A DNA stretch of 64,000 nucleotides from Bacteroides sp. GM023. Its GTDB lineage: Bacteria; Bacteroidota; Bacteroidia; Bacteroidales; Bacteroidaceae. Below the pieces are notes generated by a model. It made no database searches. It saw only the letters and a list, made by a program, of their open reading frames with translations, and was not told the origin of the DNA. Positions 28,522-36,127 of the stretch are shown here, in pieces. Numbering within the stretch: position 1 is the first letter of the stretch; every line of letters begins with the position of its first letter. The translations under genes and the position numbers were made by a program. Location: NCBI RefSeq assembly GCF_014750685.1, contig NZ_JAAXGE010000002.1, positions 806,001 through 870,000 on the forward strand, written 5' to 3'.

Positions 28522-30666
28522 ATGAAGATTACAAAACTGATAGTGGCTGCATGCATCCTGACGGGTATAGCGGCTTGTGATACAGATAAGGATATTGCAG
28601 TGTATGGTGAAGATTCCGGTGCTATTCAGATTGAAGCTGCCATTAATACGGCTTTCACCCGTAGCAATCCCGGTGCGGCGGGAGAACAGCAGAAGCAATT
28701 TAATGAAGGTGACCAAATACAGTTGACTTGTGAAGACGGATATCTGACTTATGCGCTCTCCGGTGGTAAATGGGCACCGACCGATAACTACTATTTGAGA
28801 TGGGGAACGGAACCTGTTACTTACTCTGCCTTTTATCCGGTAGTGAGCGGGGCGAGCATGCTTAATTTTACACTTCCCGCCAATCAACAACGCCTGGAGA
28901 ACCTGGCAAATGCCGATTATATGACCTGTACTGTGGCGAATGCCACCGACGACGGTTCCCGTATCCTTCGCCTGGGTATGAACCGGAAAATGGCGAAAGT
29001 CATTATGACACTGGCGGATGTGAGCGGACAAGGTAAGGTGCAGGGAGTGAAAATAGGCTCTTATCAGGGATATACGAATGGGGAAGTGGTATCGGGTACT
29101 TCTTTGATATCGCCGTTCATCACCGTTCCCGAAGGCGGCAAAGCCGGGCAGAACGGTTGCAGCTATACGGCTATTGTAGCTCCCGGCAAAGCAGAGGCAA
29201 CCGCTACATTTGTTTCTTTGAACTATTTGGGCGAAGACTTGGTGATGCCCGGCATCCCGGAACTGCAACCCGGAAAGAGTTACGAATTTACTTTGAAGGT
29301 GGAAGGCTCGGTAATATCAATCAGCGAACCGATTGTTTCCTCGTGGGATAGCGGTACTATCCAAGGTGGAGACGCGGAAGAATTACAACTTGCAGCCTAC
29401 TATGTGAAAGAACAGCCGGCCGGAAATGCAACCGGTATGGATTGGGACAATGCCATGGGAGTGGATGCATTGCGCAACTTGTTGCAAGTGAATGGCAACA
29501 GCGCTGTTTCCAATGCTAATGCTGTCAAATTGGACGGCAAGAAGATTTATGTAGCTGCGGGCACTTATGAGATAGCAAAAGAGAACTCCGGCGTGAAGAT
29601 AGAGTATAGCGGTTATAGCAAACAGGTGGAGATAACAGTTGCAGGCGGATACGACCCTGCGAGTACGGGAACCGACCTGACTAAACGTGACGCCGGCAAA
29701 TATACGACTGCTTTTGTCAGAAATACGGGCAGTAATGCATCTGCTACAACTGACGCAATGTTTTGCCTTGGAAACCAAATAGATATAACTTTTGAAGATT
29801 GTACCTTTGACGGACAATATAAGCAAGGTGATAAAGGAAATGTGAATGGTTTTTATGCGGCGGCAGGTCAAGGCAACGCTACTTTGCAATTGAAAAATTG
29901 TATTGTGAAGAACTTTAACCGTGAAAGTGCTTCTGACGCAGGAGCGGCTATTAAGATAGCTAAAGGAAGTGTTTTCCTGGAACGCGTAGAACTTGTAAAT
30001 AATAGGGCGCTTAATCGGGGTGGAGCCATCCTGACGAATAATGCAGCTTCTGTATTATTCATGAATAATTGCCTGCTACATGAAAATTATGCACCGGGAG
30101 CCTGGGGGACTACTATACATGCAGGAAACGGATATGTTTGCATGAATAATACAACTGTACTAGGTACACCGGGTACGGCAGGAAATAGCATCACCGTAAA
30201 CGGAGACGCCTACTTCATGCTTGCCAATACTACGATTGTAGGAAATTCAGGTAATCCGAACGGAGTTTTCCGTGCCGGCGCAAGGGCTTCTCTTGTAGTC
30301 AACTCTTTGTTTGCCAAGGGAGCCGGAAGCAGAACAATCTATGCCGGTAACATCACTTCCGGTGGATACAACGTCTATCAGGCAGCAGATGCCACTTGGG
30401 GAGCTATTGATACGGATACCGACTATTCATCCCAGTCTCTTCCTGCCGCTACTCTGACCGATGGTGTCTACCAATGGACAGTAACCGGTACTATTGATGA
30501 ATTTGCAACGAAACAGGCAGTGATTAATGCCGTGAAGTCTTTCGATGCTACTGTGGGACAGCAATTTATCAACTGGGTGGGTGAAGATGGCTTTGGTGTA
30601 GACCAACGCGGAGCAGCCCGTAATGCCAACAAGATGCAGGCCGGTGCCTATGATGCCGGACTGTAG
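28522..30666 (+). CDS. Fimbrillin-like / beta-helix fusion lipoprotein
   Basis: The 714-residue protein has a lipobox (GIAAC) followed by DTDKD. Residues about 30-280 are a fimbrillin-like domain (FNEGDQIQLTC, RWGTEPVTYSAFYPV, GMNRKMAKVIMTL). Residues about 290-714 are a right-handed beta-helix with a C-terminal choice-of-anchor Q-type ending, closely similar to the protein at 26139. The two preceding genes are therefore the separate halves of this protein. It follows the fimbrillin gene by 18 bases in the same operon. Presumed function: surface recognition of the PUL 2 substrate, with the beta-helix either binding or cleaving. No catalytic motif could be named. Confidence 0.78.
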   Translation: MKITKLIVAACILTGIAACDTDKDIAVYGEDSGAIQIEAAINTAFTRSNPGAAGEQQKQFNEGDQIQLTCEDGYLTYALSGGKWAPTDNYYLRWGTEPVTYSAFYPVVSGASMLNFTLPANQQRLENLANADYMTCTVANATDDGSRILRLGMNRKMAKVIMTLADVSGQGKVQGVKIGSYQGYTNGEVVSGTSLISPFITVPEGGKAGQNGCSYTAIVAPGKAEATATFVSLNYLGEDLVMPGIPELQPGKSYEFTLKVEGSVISISEPIVSSWDSGTIQGGDAEELQLAAYYVKEQPAGNATGMDWDNAMGVDALRNLLQVNGNSAVSNANAVKLDGKKIYVAAGTYEIAKENSGVKIEYSGYSKQVEITVAGGYDPASTGTDLTKRDAGKYTTAFVRNTGSNASATTDAMFCLGNQIDITFEDCTFDGQYKQGDKGNVNGFYAAAGQGNATLQLKNCIVKNFNRESASDAGAAIKIAKGSVFLERVELVNNRALNRGGAILTNNAASVLFMNNCLLHENYAPGAWGTTIHAGNGYVCMNNTTVLGTPGTAGNSITVNGDAYFMLANTTIVGNSGNPNGVFRAGARASLVVNSLFAKGAGSRTIYAGNITSGGYNVYQAADATWGAIDTDTDYSSQSLPAATLTDGVYQWTVTGTIDEFATKQAVINAVKSFDATVGQQFINWVGEDGFGVDQRGAARNANKMQAGAYDAGL

Positions 30667-30716
30667 TAATGAAGTGACAGGGTATTGAGTAAAATAAAGT
30701 AAGAAGATTAAAAAGA

Positions 30717-31628
30717 ATGAAAGATATGAAGAAAAGCAAGTTCATTGTGCTTTTGTTACTTTTCTGTTTGCAGCCAGGTTTCCTGGCTGCACAACGGGCG
30801 GAAACCATTCGCAAAGATGTGTTGAATCCGCGCCTGGACAAAGTATTGGTGGTGGCGCATCGTGGAAACTGGAGTATTGCCCCCGAAAACTCCGTGGCAG
30901 CCATCGACAGTGCTATTCAGATGAAAGTCGACATTGTAGAAATAGATATCCGTAAGACGAAAGACGGGCAATTAGTACTGATGCATGACGATACGATAGA
31001 CCGCACCACCAATGGTACAGGCAAAGTGAAGGATAAGACATTGGCCGAGATTAAGCAACTCCGTTTGAAGGATAAAGATGGCCGGCTGACGGAACATACC
31101 GTTCCCACTTTAGAAGAAGCATTATTGGCCGCCAAAGGTCAAATCATGGTGAACCTGGATAAGGCTTACAACATTTTTGATGATGTATATGCTATATTGG
31201 AGAAAACCGGTACTGCCGATTTAGTTATAATGAAAGGCGGCCATCCGGTAGAGACGGTGAAACGTGAATTCGGCTCTTACCTGGATAAAGTAATCTATAT
31301 GCCCGTCATAACGATTGATGACGAGAAATCAGTAAAAGTTATCGAAGACTATATGGAGCAGTTGCATCCCGTTGCTTTTGAATTGTGCTACCGGAATCCT
31401 TCGAGCACGGTACCTGCCAGGATGGAACGCCGGCTGGCGGGAAAGAGTCTGATTTGGTATAATACCTTATGGGCTTCTTTAGCGGGAGGACATGACGATG
31501 AACTCGCGAAAAAAGACCCGAACGCAAGTTACGGATACCTCATCAATACATTGGGAGCAAGAATCCTGCAAACAGACGCTCCGGCTTATATGCTCGATTA
31601 TCTGAGAAGCAAAGGATGGCATGACTAA
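30717..31628 (+). CDS. Periplasmic glycerophosphodiester phosphodiesterase
   Basis: The 303-residue protein has a cleavable signal peptide (to FLAAQ) and no lipobox. The GDPD domain is complete: His48 in VVAHRGNW, PENS, EIDIRKTKDG and His90 in LMHDDT, followed by the DRTTNGTG loop. It should release glycerol-3-phosphate from glycerophosphodiesters in the periplasm. ATG codons at 30717 and 30726 are both possible starts. With the lipoprotein GDPD at 20089 the operon has one enzyme predicted for the surface and one for the periplasm, as PULs often arrange their endo- and exo-acting hydrolases. GlpQ-type enzymes of this superfamily are known to act on teichoic acids in Gram-positive bacteria. 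Confidence 0.9.
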   Translation: MKDMKKSKFIVLLLLFCLQPGFLAAQRAETIRKDVLNPRLDKVLVVAHRGNWSIAPENSVAAIDSAIQMKVDIVEIDIRKTKDGQLVLMHDDTIDRTTNGTGKVKDKTLAEIKQLRLKDKDGRLTEHTVPTLEEALLAAKGQIMVNLDKAYNIFDDVYAILEKTGTADLVIMKGGHPVETVKREFGSYLDKVIYMPVITIDDEKSVKVIEDYMEQLHPVAFELCYRNPSSTVPARMERRLAGKSLIWYNTLWASLAGGHDDELAKKDPNASYGYLINTLGARILQTDAPAYMLDYLRSKGWHD

Positions 31629-31647
31629 TCACTAAGAAACGAAATTT

Positions 31648-34152
31648 ATGAACGATATACGATTTTCTTTATTAGCGGGATGGCTGTGTATCCTACTAGC
31701 TGCGAGCGGTTGTAAATCAGCAAATGATTCCACAGCTCCGGTATCTCTGACCTGGGAAATGGGAAATTACGATGAAAACGGCAAATATTATGAAAACTCA
31801 TTTGTATTGAAGAACATTTCCGATGCTCCTTTAGGAAAGGACTGGGAGATTTTCTACTCGCAGTTTCCCCGTAAAATCCTGCCGGATGCTTCATCACCGG
31901 TAAAAGTAGAGCAAGTAAACGCTACCTACTTTAAAATGTATCCGGGCGAAGGTTTTACCTCATTAGCTCCGGGAGACTCCTTGAAAGTGATTTTCAAGTG
32001 CGACGGCGAAGTACCGAAGAACTCGCACGCACCCGAAGGCGCTTATTGGGTAAGCCAGTCGGGTGCATCCAAAGGAAAGCCGCTTCCTGTGGCGTTGGAT
32101 GCCATTCCATTACCCATTACAGAATGGCAAAAGTCTGCCGCACAAAAGACTTACGACACCAATCTTCGTTTGGCGAACGCACGTATTTCAGAATTCCGTT
32201 CGGCGGATATCATACCTTCCGTCAAGAAAGTACTTCCCGCCGAAGGGGAAATCTTATTGGAAAAGCAACTTGCCTTGACCTTCCATGACGATTTTGCAAA
32301 CGAAGCAAAACTCCTGAAAGAGAAACTGACCGGATGGTTCGGGCTGGAAATAGCTCCGGAAGCTCCGGTGACTATCGTCCTGGATTATCCCGCAGACGAT
32401 AAAAAGGCCGTAAATGAAGAATATTATGAACTCCATATTGCCGGACAGCAAATCAGAATCAGCGGAGCTACTCCGCATGGAGTTTTTAATGGAACACAAA
32501 CCCTGTTAGGACTGCTGAAAGGGCAGGACAGCCCGTTACGCCTGGAAGCAATGTCTATCCAAGACTATCCGGATTTATTATACCGGGGACAGATGATTGA
32601 TATTGCCCGGAACTACACGACGGTTGACAATCTGAAGAAGCTCATAGATATTCTTTCTTCCTATAAACTGAATGTGCTCCATTTCCATTTTTCGGACGAT
32701 GAAGGTTGGCGCCTGGAAATTCCGGGACTCGAAGAACTGACAACAATCGGTGCGCGACGGGGACATACCGTCGATGAAAAGGAATGGCAATACCCTGCTT
32801 ACAACGGTGGATACGACCCTTTTTCTGCTACAACAGGAAACGGCTACTATACCCGTGCCGAATTTATTGATTTCCTGCAATATGCAGCGGAAAGACATAT
32901 ACAAGTCATCCCTGAAATAGAATCTCCCGGTCACGCCCGTGCAGCCATTGTATCGATGAAAGCGCGATATAATAAATATATGGATACCGACCCCGAGAAA
33001 GCGAAGGAATATCTCTTGAGTGACTTGCAAGACACTTCCCGTTATATTTCCGCACAAGCCTATACGGATAATGTGATGAATATAGCCTTGCCGTCAACCT
33101 ATCGTTTTATGGAAAAGGTGATTCAGGAAATAGTGGCTATGTATAAAGAGGCTAATGTACCTCTGACTACTATCCACCTGGGTGGTGACGAAGTAGCGCG
33201 GGGCGCGTGGATGGGTTCTCCTTTGTGCCAGGCATTGATGGAAGAACATGGAATGGCAAAGGCGCATGATTTGGCGGAGTATTTCATTACCCGGGTGGTT
33301 GACTGCCTGCAACAGTATAACTTATCCTTTAACGGTTGGCAGGAAGTAGCTTTGGAGCATAAACCGGAGACTCATACCTACCTGTCCCGGCACGCAGCCG
33401 GCATCAACTCATGGAAAACGGTTCCTGAATGGAAAGAAGACGAGATTCCTTATCAGATAGCCAACAACGGTTACCCGGTGATTCTCTGCAACGTGAATAA
33501 CTTCTATTTGGATTTGGCTTACGATGCCCATCCCGATGAACCGGGACATTTTTGGGGCGGATATGTGGATGAGTCCAAAGCATTCTCCATGCTTCCTTAT
33601 GACGTCTACCGTTCTTCCCGCACGGACATGGCAGGCAACCCGGTCGATGTAAGCGCCGCAGGAAAAGGAAAAACGACACTGACCGCATCAGGCAGGAAAA
33701 ATATAAAAGGCGTGCAGGCACAGCTATTTGCCGAAACGATTCGAGGATTTCAATGGGTAGAATATTATATGTTCCCGAAAGTGATGGGACTGGTAGAACG
33801 CGGCTGGAATGCACACCCGGATTGGGAAACCCTTTCCGGCGTGGCAGAACAGCAAGCCTTTGACCGGGATTTATCACTGTTCTATGAAAAAATCAGTATG
33901 AAGGAAATGCCTTGTTGGAGCCGGACAGGGGTAAACTTCCGTTTACCTCACCCCGGACTTTCCGTCAAAGACGGACTTCTGTACGCCAATACCCCCATCG
34001 CAGGCGGACAGATACGTTATACGACGGACGGCACGGAACCGACGGTTGAATCAGCACTTTGGGAAGCTCCTGTCACTTGCCGTTCGGCCGTGGTGAAAGC
34101 TAAATTATTCTTTAAGGATAAGCAAAGTGTAACCAGTCTTTATATGCAGTAG
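31648..34152 (+). CDS. GH20 beta-N-acetylhexosaminidase lipoprotein
   Basis: The 834-residue protein has a lipobox (LAASGC). Domains in order are a chitobiase-type N-terminal carbohydrate-binding domain (about 35-150), a GH20 beta/alpha domain b (about 190-300), the GH20 TIM barrel (about 305-690) and a chitobiase C-terminal domain (about 745-834, IRYTTDGTEPT). The catalytic pair Asp514-Glu515 is in HLGGDEVARGAW, and the NVLHFHFSDDEGWRLEIPG motif is intact. It removes terminal beta-linked GlcNAc or GalNAc by substrate-assisted catalysis. It is the last gene of PUL 2 and the only glycosidase there, so the glycan has few sugar linkage types, consistent with a HexNAc-decorated polyol-phosphate polymer. 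Confidence 0.94.
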   Translation: MNDIRFSLLAGWLCILLAASGCKSANDSTAPVSLTWEMGNYDENGKYYENSFVLKNISDAPLGKDWEIFYSQFPRKILPDASSPVKVEQVNATYFKMYPGEGFTSLAPGDSLKVIFKCDGEVPKNSHAPEGAYWVSQSGASKGKPLPVALDAIPLPITEWQKSAAQKTYDTNLRLANARISEFRSADIIPSVKKVLPAEGEILLEKQLALTFHDDFANEAKLLKEKLTGWFGLEIAPEAPVTIVLDYPADDKKAVNEEYYELHIAGQQIRISGATPHGVFNGTQTLLGLLKGQDSPLRLEAMSIQDYPDLLYRGQMIDIARNYTTVDNLKKLIDILSSYKLNVLHFHFSDDEGWRLEIPGLEELTTIGARRGHTVDEKEWQYPAYNGGYDPFSATTGNGYYTRAEFIDFLQYAAERHIQVIPEIESPGHARAAIVSMKARYNKYMDTDPEKAKEYLLSDLQDTSRYISAQAYTDNVMNIALPSTYRFMEKVIQEIVAMYKEANVPLTTIHLGGDEVARGAWMGSPLCQALMEEHGMAKAHDLAEYFITRVVDCLQQYNLSFNGWQEVALEHKPETHTYLSRHAAGINSWKTVPEWKEDEIPYQIANNGYPVILCNVNNFYLDLAYDAHPDEPGHFWGGYVDESKAFSMLPYDVYRSSRTDMAGNPVDVSAAGKGKTTLTASGRKNIKGVQAQLFAETIRGFQWVEYYMFPKVMGLVERGWNAHPDWETLSGVAEQQAFDRDLSLFYEKISMKEMPCWSRTGVNFRLPHPGLSVKDGLLYANTPIAGGQIRYTTDGTEPTVESALWEAPVTCRSAVVKAKLFFKDKQSVTSLYMQ

Positions 34153-34208
34153 TTGGTGGATGAGTATATAGGTGTACTTTTAATTTCTGTCTGTTTTATA
34201 CTTTAGAA

Positions 34209-34234
34209 TACGAAGATTTTCTCTACATTTGTCT
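34209..34234 (+). promoter_or_regulatory. Promoter of DUF6377-type regulator 2
   Basis: The -7 box TACATTTG is at 34224-34231. The whole 26-base segment matches 18151-18176 at 24 positions. It lies in the 122-base gap after the GH20 gene. Confidence 0.6.
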
Positions 34235-34274
34235 TTATTAGTCTTGTAATCTTCTATTAAAGTTAAATGCTCCG

Positions 34275-35918
34275 ATGAAAAAAAAGTACCTGTTATTCTT
34301 TTTGATTCTTTCTTTTCCACTATATACCTGGGCCGGAAAGACCCTGGATTCGCTGCTCAGTGTGCTTGATTTGACCATTCAGGAACATGAAAAGTACGTT
34401 GTACAACGTGAATCCCGCATCGTGCATCTTAAAGATTTAGTACACGGAATAGAAGCCAATTCTGCGGAACATTACAATCTGAACAGTCAGATATTCAAAG
34501 AATATAAAGCCTTTATCTGCGATTCTGCAATCCATTATTTGAATGAAAATATCCGGATTGCAGAACGCTTGCATGATACCGACCGGAGAATAGAAAGCAA
34601 ACTAGAACTTTCATTACTATTATCCTCGACGGGAATGTACACGGAGTCTATTGATGTTTTGGAATCGGTAGACCGGAAAGATATACCTTCCCGTCTGATT
34701 CCCGATTATTACACCTGCTTTGACCATGTATATGGTGAACTAAGCGTATATACCCAGGATAAGACACTTTCGGGACATTACTGGAGTATATCGCAGGCAT
34801 ATAAGGACTCCTTGTATGCCATATTACCCCATGAATCCGATGAATATCTGTTGATGCATGAAGCACTGCTTCGTGACCGTCACCAGTATGAGGAAGCCTT
34901 GAAGATTAATGATCTCCGGTTGGCAGAAATGGAACCCTATACTCCACAGTATGCGATGGGCACTTATCACCGTTCTCTCATTTATAAATATAGCAATGAC
35001 AGGCAAGGCGAGAAAGAGAACCTATGCCTTTCCGCCATTTCCGATACCCGCTCGGCGATAAAAGACCATGCATCGCTATGGATGCTTGCGCAGTTGCTTT
35101 ACGAAGACGGTGATATGGAACGTGCATATCAGTATATGCGCTTTTCCTGGAATGCAACCAAATTCTATAACGCCCGCCTGCGTAGCTGGCAAAGTGCCGA
35201 CGTACTTTCATTGATAGACAAGACCTACCAGGCCATGATTGAAAAACAGAACGGTCGCCTGCAACAGAATCTGCTGCTTATCACTGCGCTGTTGCTATTG
35301 CTTATTGTGGCTTTAGGCTATATCTACCGTCAGATGAAGAAATTGGCGGATGCCCGTAACCATCTCCAGGTGGCTAACAAACAATTAAACGGATTGAACG
35401 AAGAGTTGAGGCAGATGAACAGTTGCCTGTCCTCTACAAATATCGAACTTTCTGAATCCAATCAGATTAAGGAAGAATATATCGCCCGCTTTATCAAGCT
35501 ATGCTCCACCTATATCAACCGTTTGGACGCCTATCGCCGTATGGTGAATAAGAAAGTATCCGCCGGACAGATAGCGGAACTGTTAAAGATAACGCGCTCG
35601 CAGGATGCGCTTGACGAAGAACTGGAAGAATTGTATGCCAACTTTGATACAGCTTTCCTGCATCTTTTCCCCGACTTTGTGAAGAAGTTCAATGACCTTT
35701 TGCAGGACAACGAACGGATTGTGCTGAAGAAAGACGAGTTGCTGAATACCGAATTACGAATCTTTGCCTTGATACGCCTGGGCATTGAAGACAGTTCGCA
35801 GATTGCGGAATTTCTTCGTTATTCGGTGAATACAATTTATAATTACCGGGCGAAAGTGAAAAACAAAGCCCGTGGTTCGCGAGAGGATTTTGAAGATTTA
35901 GTACGAAAAATCCGCTAA
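34275..35918 (+). CDS. Membrane-anchored PUL regulator 2 (DUF6377-type)
   Basis: This 547-residue paralogue of the protein at 18221 has the same layout: signal sequence, helical TPR-like periplasmic domain, membrane helix at about residues 333-352 (NLLLITALLLLLIVALGYIY), coiled coil and C-terminal helix-turn-helix. The N-terminal sensor parts differ much more than the DNA-binding parts, as expected if they sense different sugars but share operator type. It precedes the beta-1,6-glucan-type PUL. From memory, the characterised B. thetaiotaomicron beta-1,6-glucan locus also begins with a regulator gene in this position. Confidence 0.8.
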   Translation: MKKKYLLFFLILSFPLYTWAGKTLDSLLSVLDLTIQEHEKYVVQRESRIVHLKDLVHGIEANSAEHYNLNSQIFKEYKAFICDSAIHYLNENIRIAERLHDTDRRIESKLELSLLLSSTGMYTESIDVLESVDRKDIPSRLIPDYYTCFDHVYGELSVYTQDKTLSGHYWSISQAYKDSLYAILPHESDEYLLMHEALLRDRHQYEEALKINDLRLAEMEPYTPQYAMGTYHRSLIYKYSNDRQGEKENLCLSAISDTRSAIKDHASLWMLAQLLYEDGDMERAYQYMRFSWNATKFYNARLRSWQSADVLSLIDKTYQAMIEKQNGRLQQNLLLITALLLLLIVALGYIYRQMKKLADARNHLQVANKQLNGLNEELRQMNSCLSSTNIELSESNQIKEEYIARFIKLCSTYINRLDAYRRMVNKKVSAGQIAELLKITRSQDALDEELEELYANFDTAFLHLFPDFVKKFNDLLQDNERIVLKKDELLNTELRIFALIRLGIEDSSQIAEFLRYSVNTIYNYRAKVKNKARGSREDFEDLVRKIR

Positions 35919-35972
35919 TCGGGACTGTAAACTATCCACTTTTTTAGAGTAGGAAACTAGAAGCAAGTATTT

Positions 35973-36010
35973 GATAATAAATGGATTATCTTTTTGGGTA
36001 ATCCACTTAT
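35973..36010 (+). promoter_or_regulatory. Candidate operator for DUF6377-type regulators, PUL 3 copy
   Basis: Contains GATAAT (35973-35978) and ATCCACTTAT (36001-36010), both shared with the PUL 2 promoter region. Here the dyad is perfect: TGGATTA (35982-35988) and TAATCCA (35999-36005) with a 10-base spacer. Confidence 0.5.
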
Positions 36011-36045
36011 TGACCCCTCTCCGTGAGCTCGCTTCGATTTCTTTA

Positions 36046-36053
36046 TACTTTTG
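36046..36053 (+). promoter_or_regulatory. Predicted -7 promoter box for the PUL 3 operon
   Basis: TACTTTTG fits TAnnTTTG, 75 bases upstream of the SusC ATG at 36128. This also argues against the GTG at 36023 as a start, since that would lie upstream of the promoter. Confidence 0.5.
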
Positions 36054-36127
36054 ACCTGTGCTTCGGAAGCAATGAGATTCGTTCCATTGCAGCCGAATGT
36101 TTATTATTAACTTTTAAATTAGTACGC

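Noticed and set aside
27610..30666. Pilus biogenesis cluster
   Set aside because: Fimbrillin-like proteins are present but no anchor, tip or assembly genes, and they sit inside a PUL operon.
36023..36127. N-terminal extension of the PUL 3 SusC from a GTG start
   Set aside because: It overlaps the predicted promoter and adds residues ahead of an otherwise good signal peptide; the ATG at 36128 is preferred.
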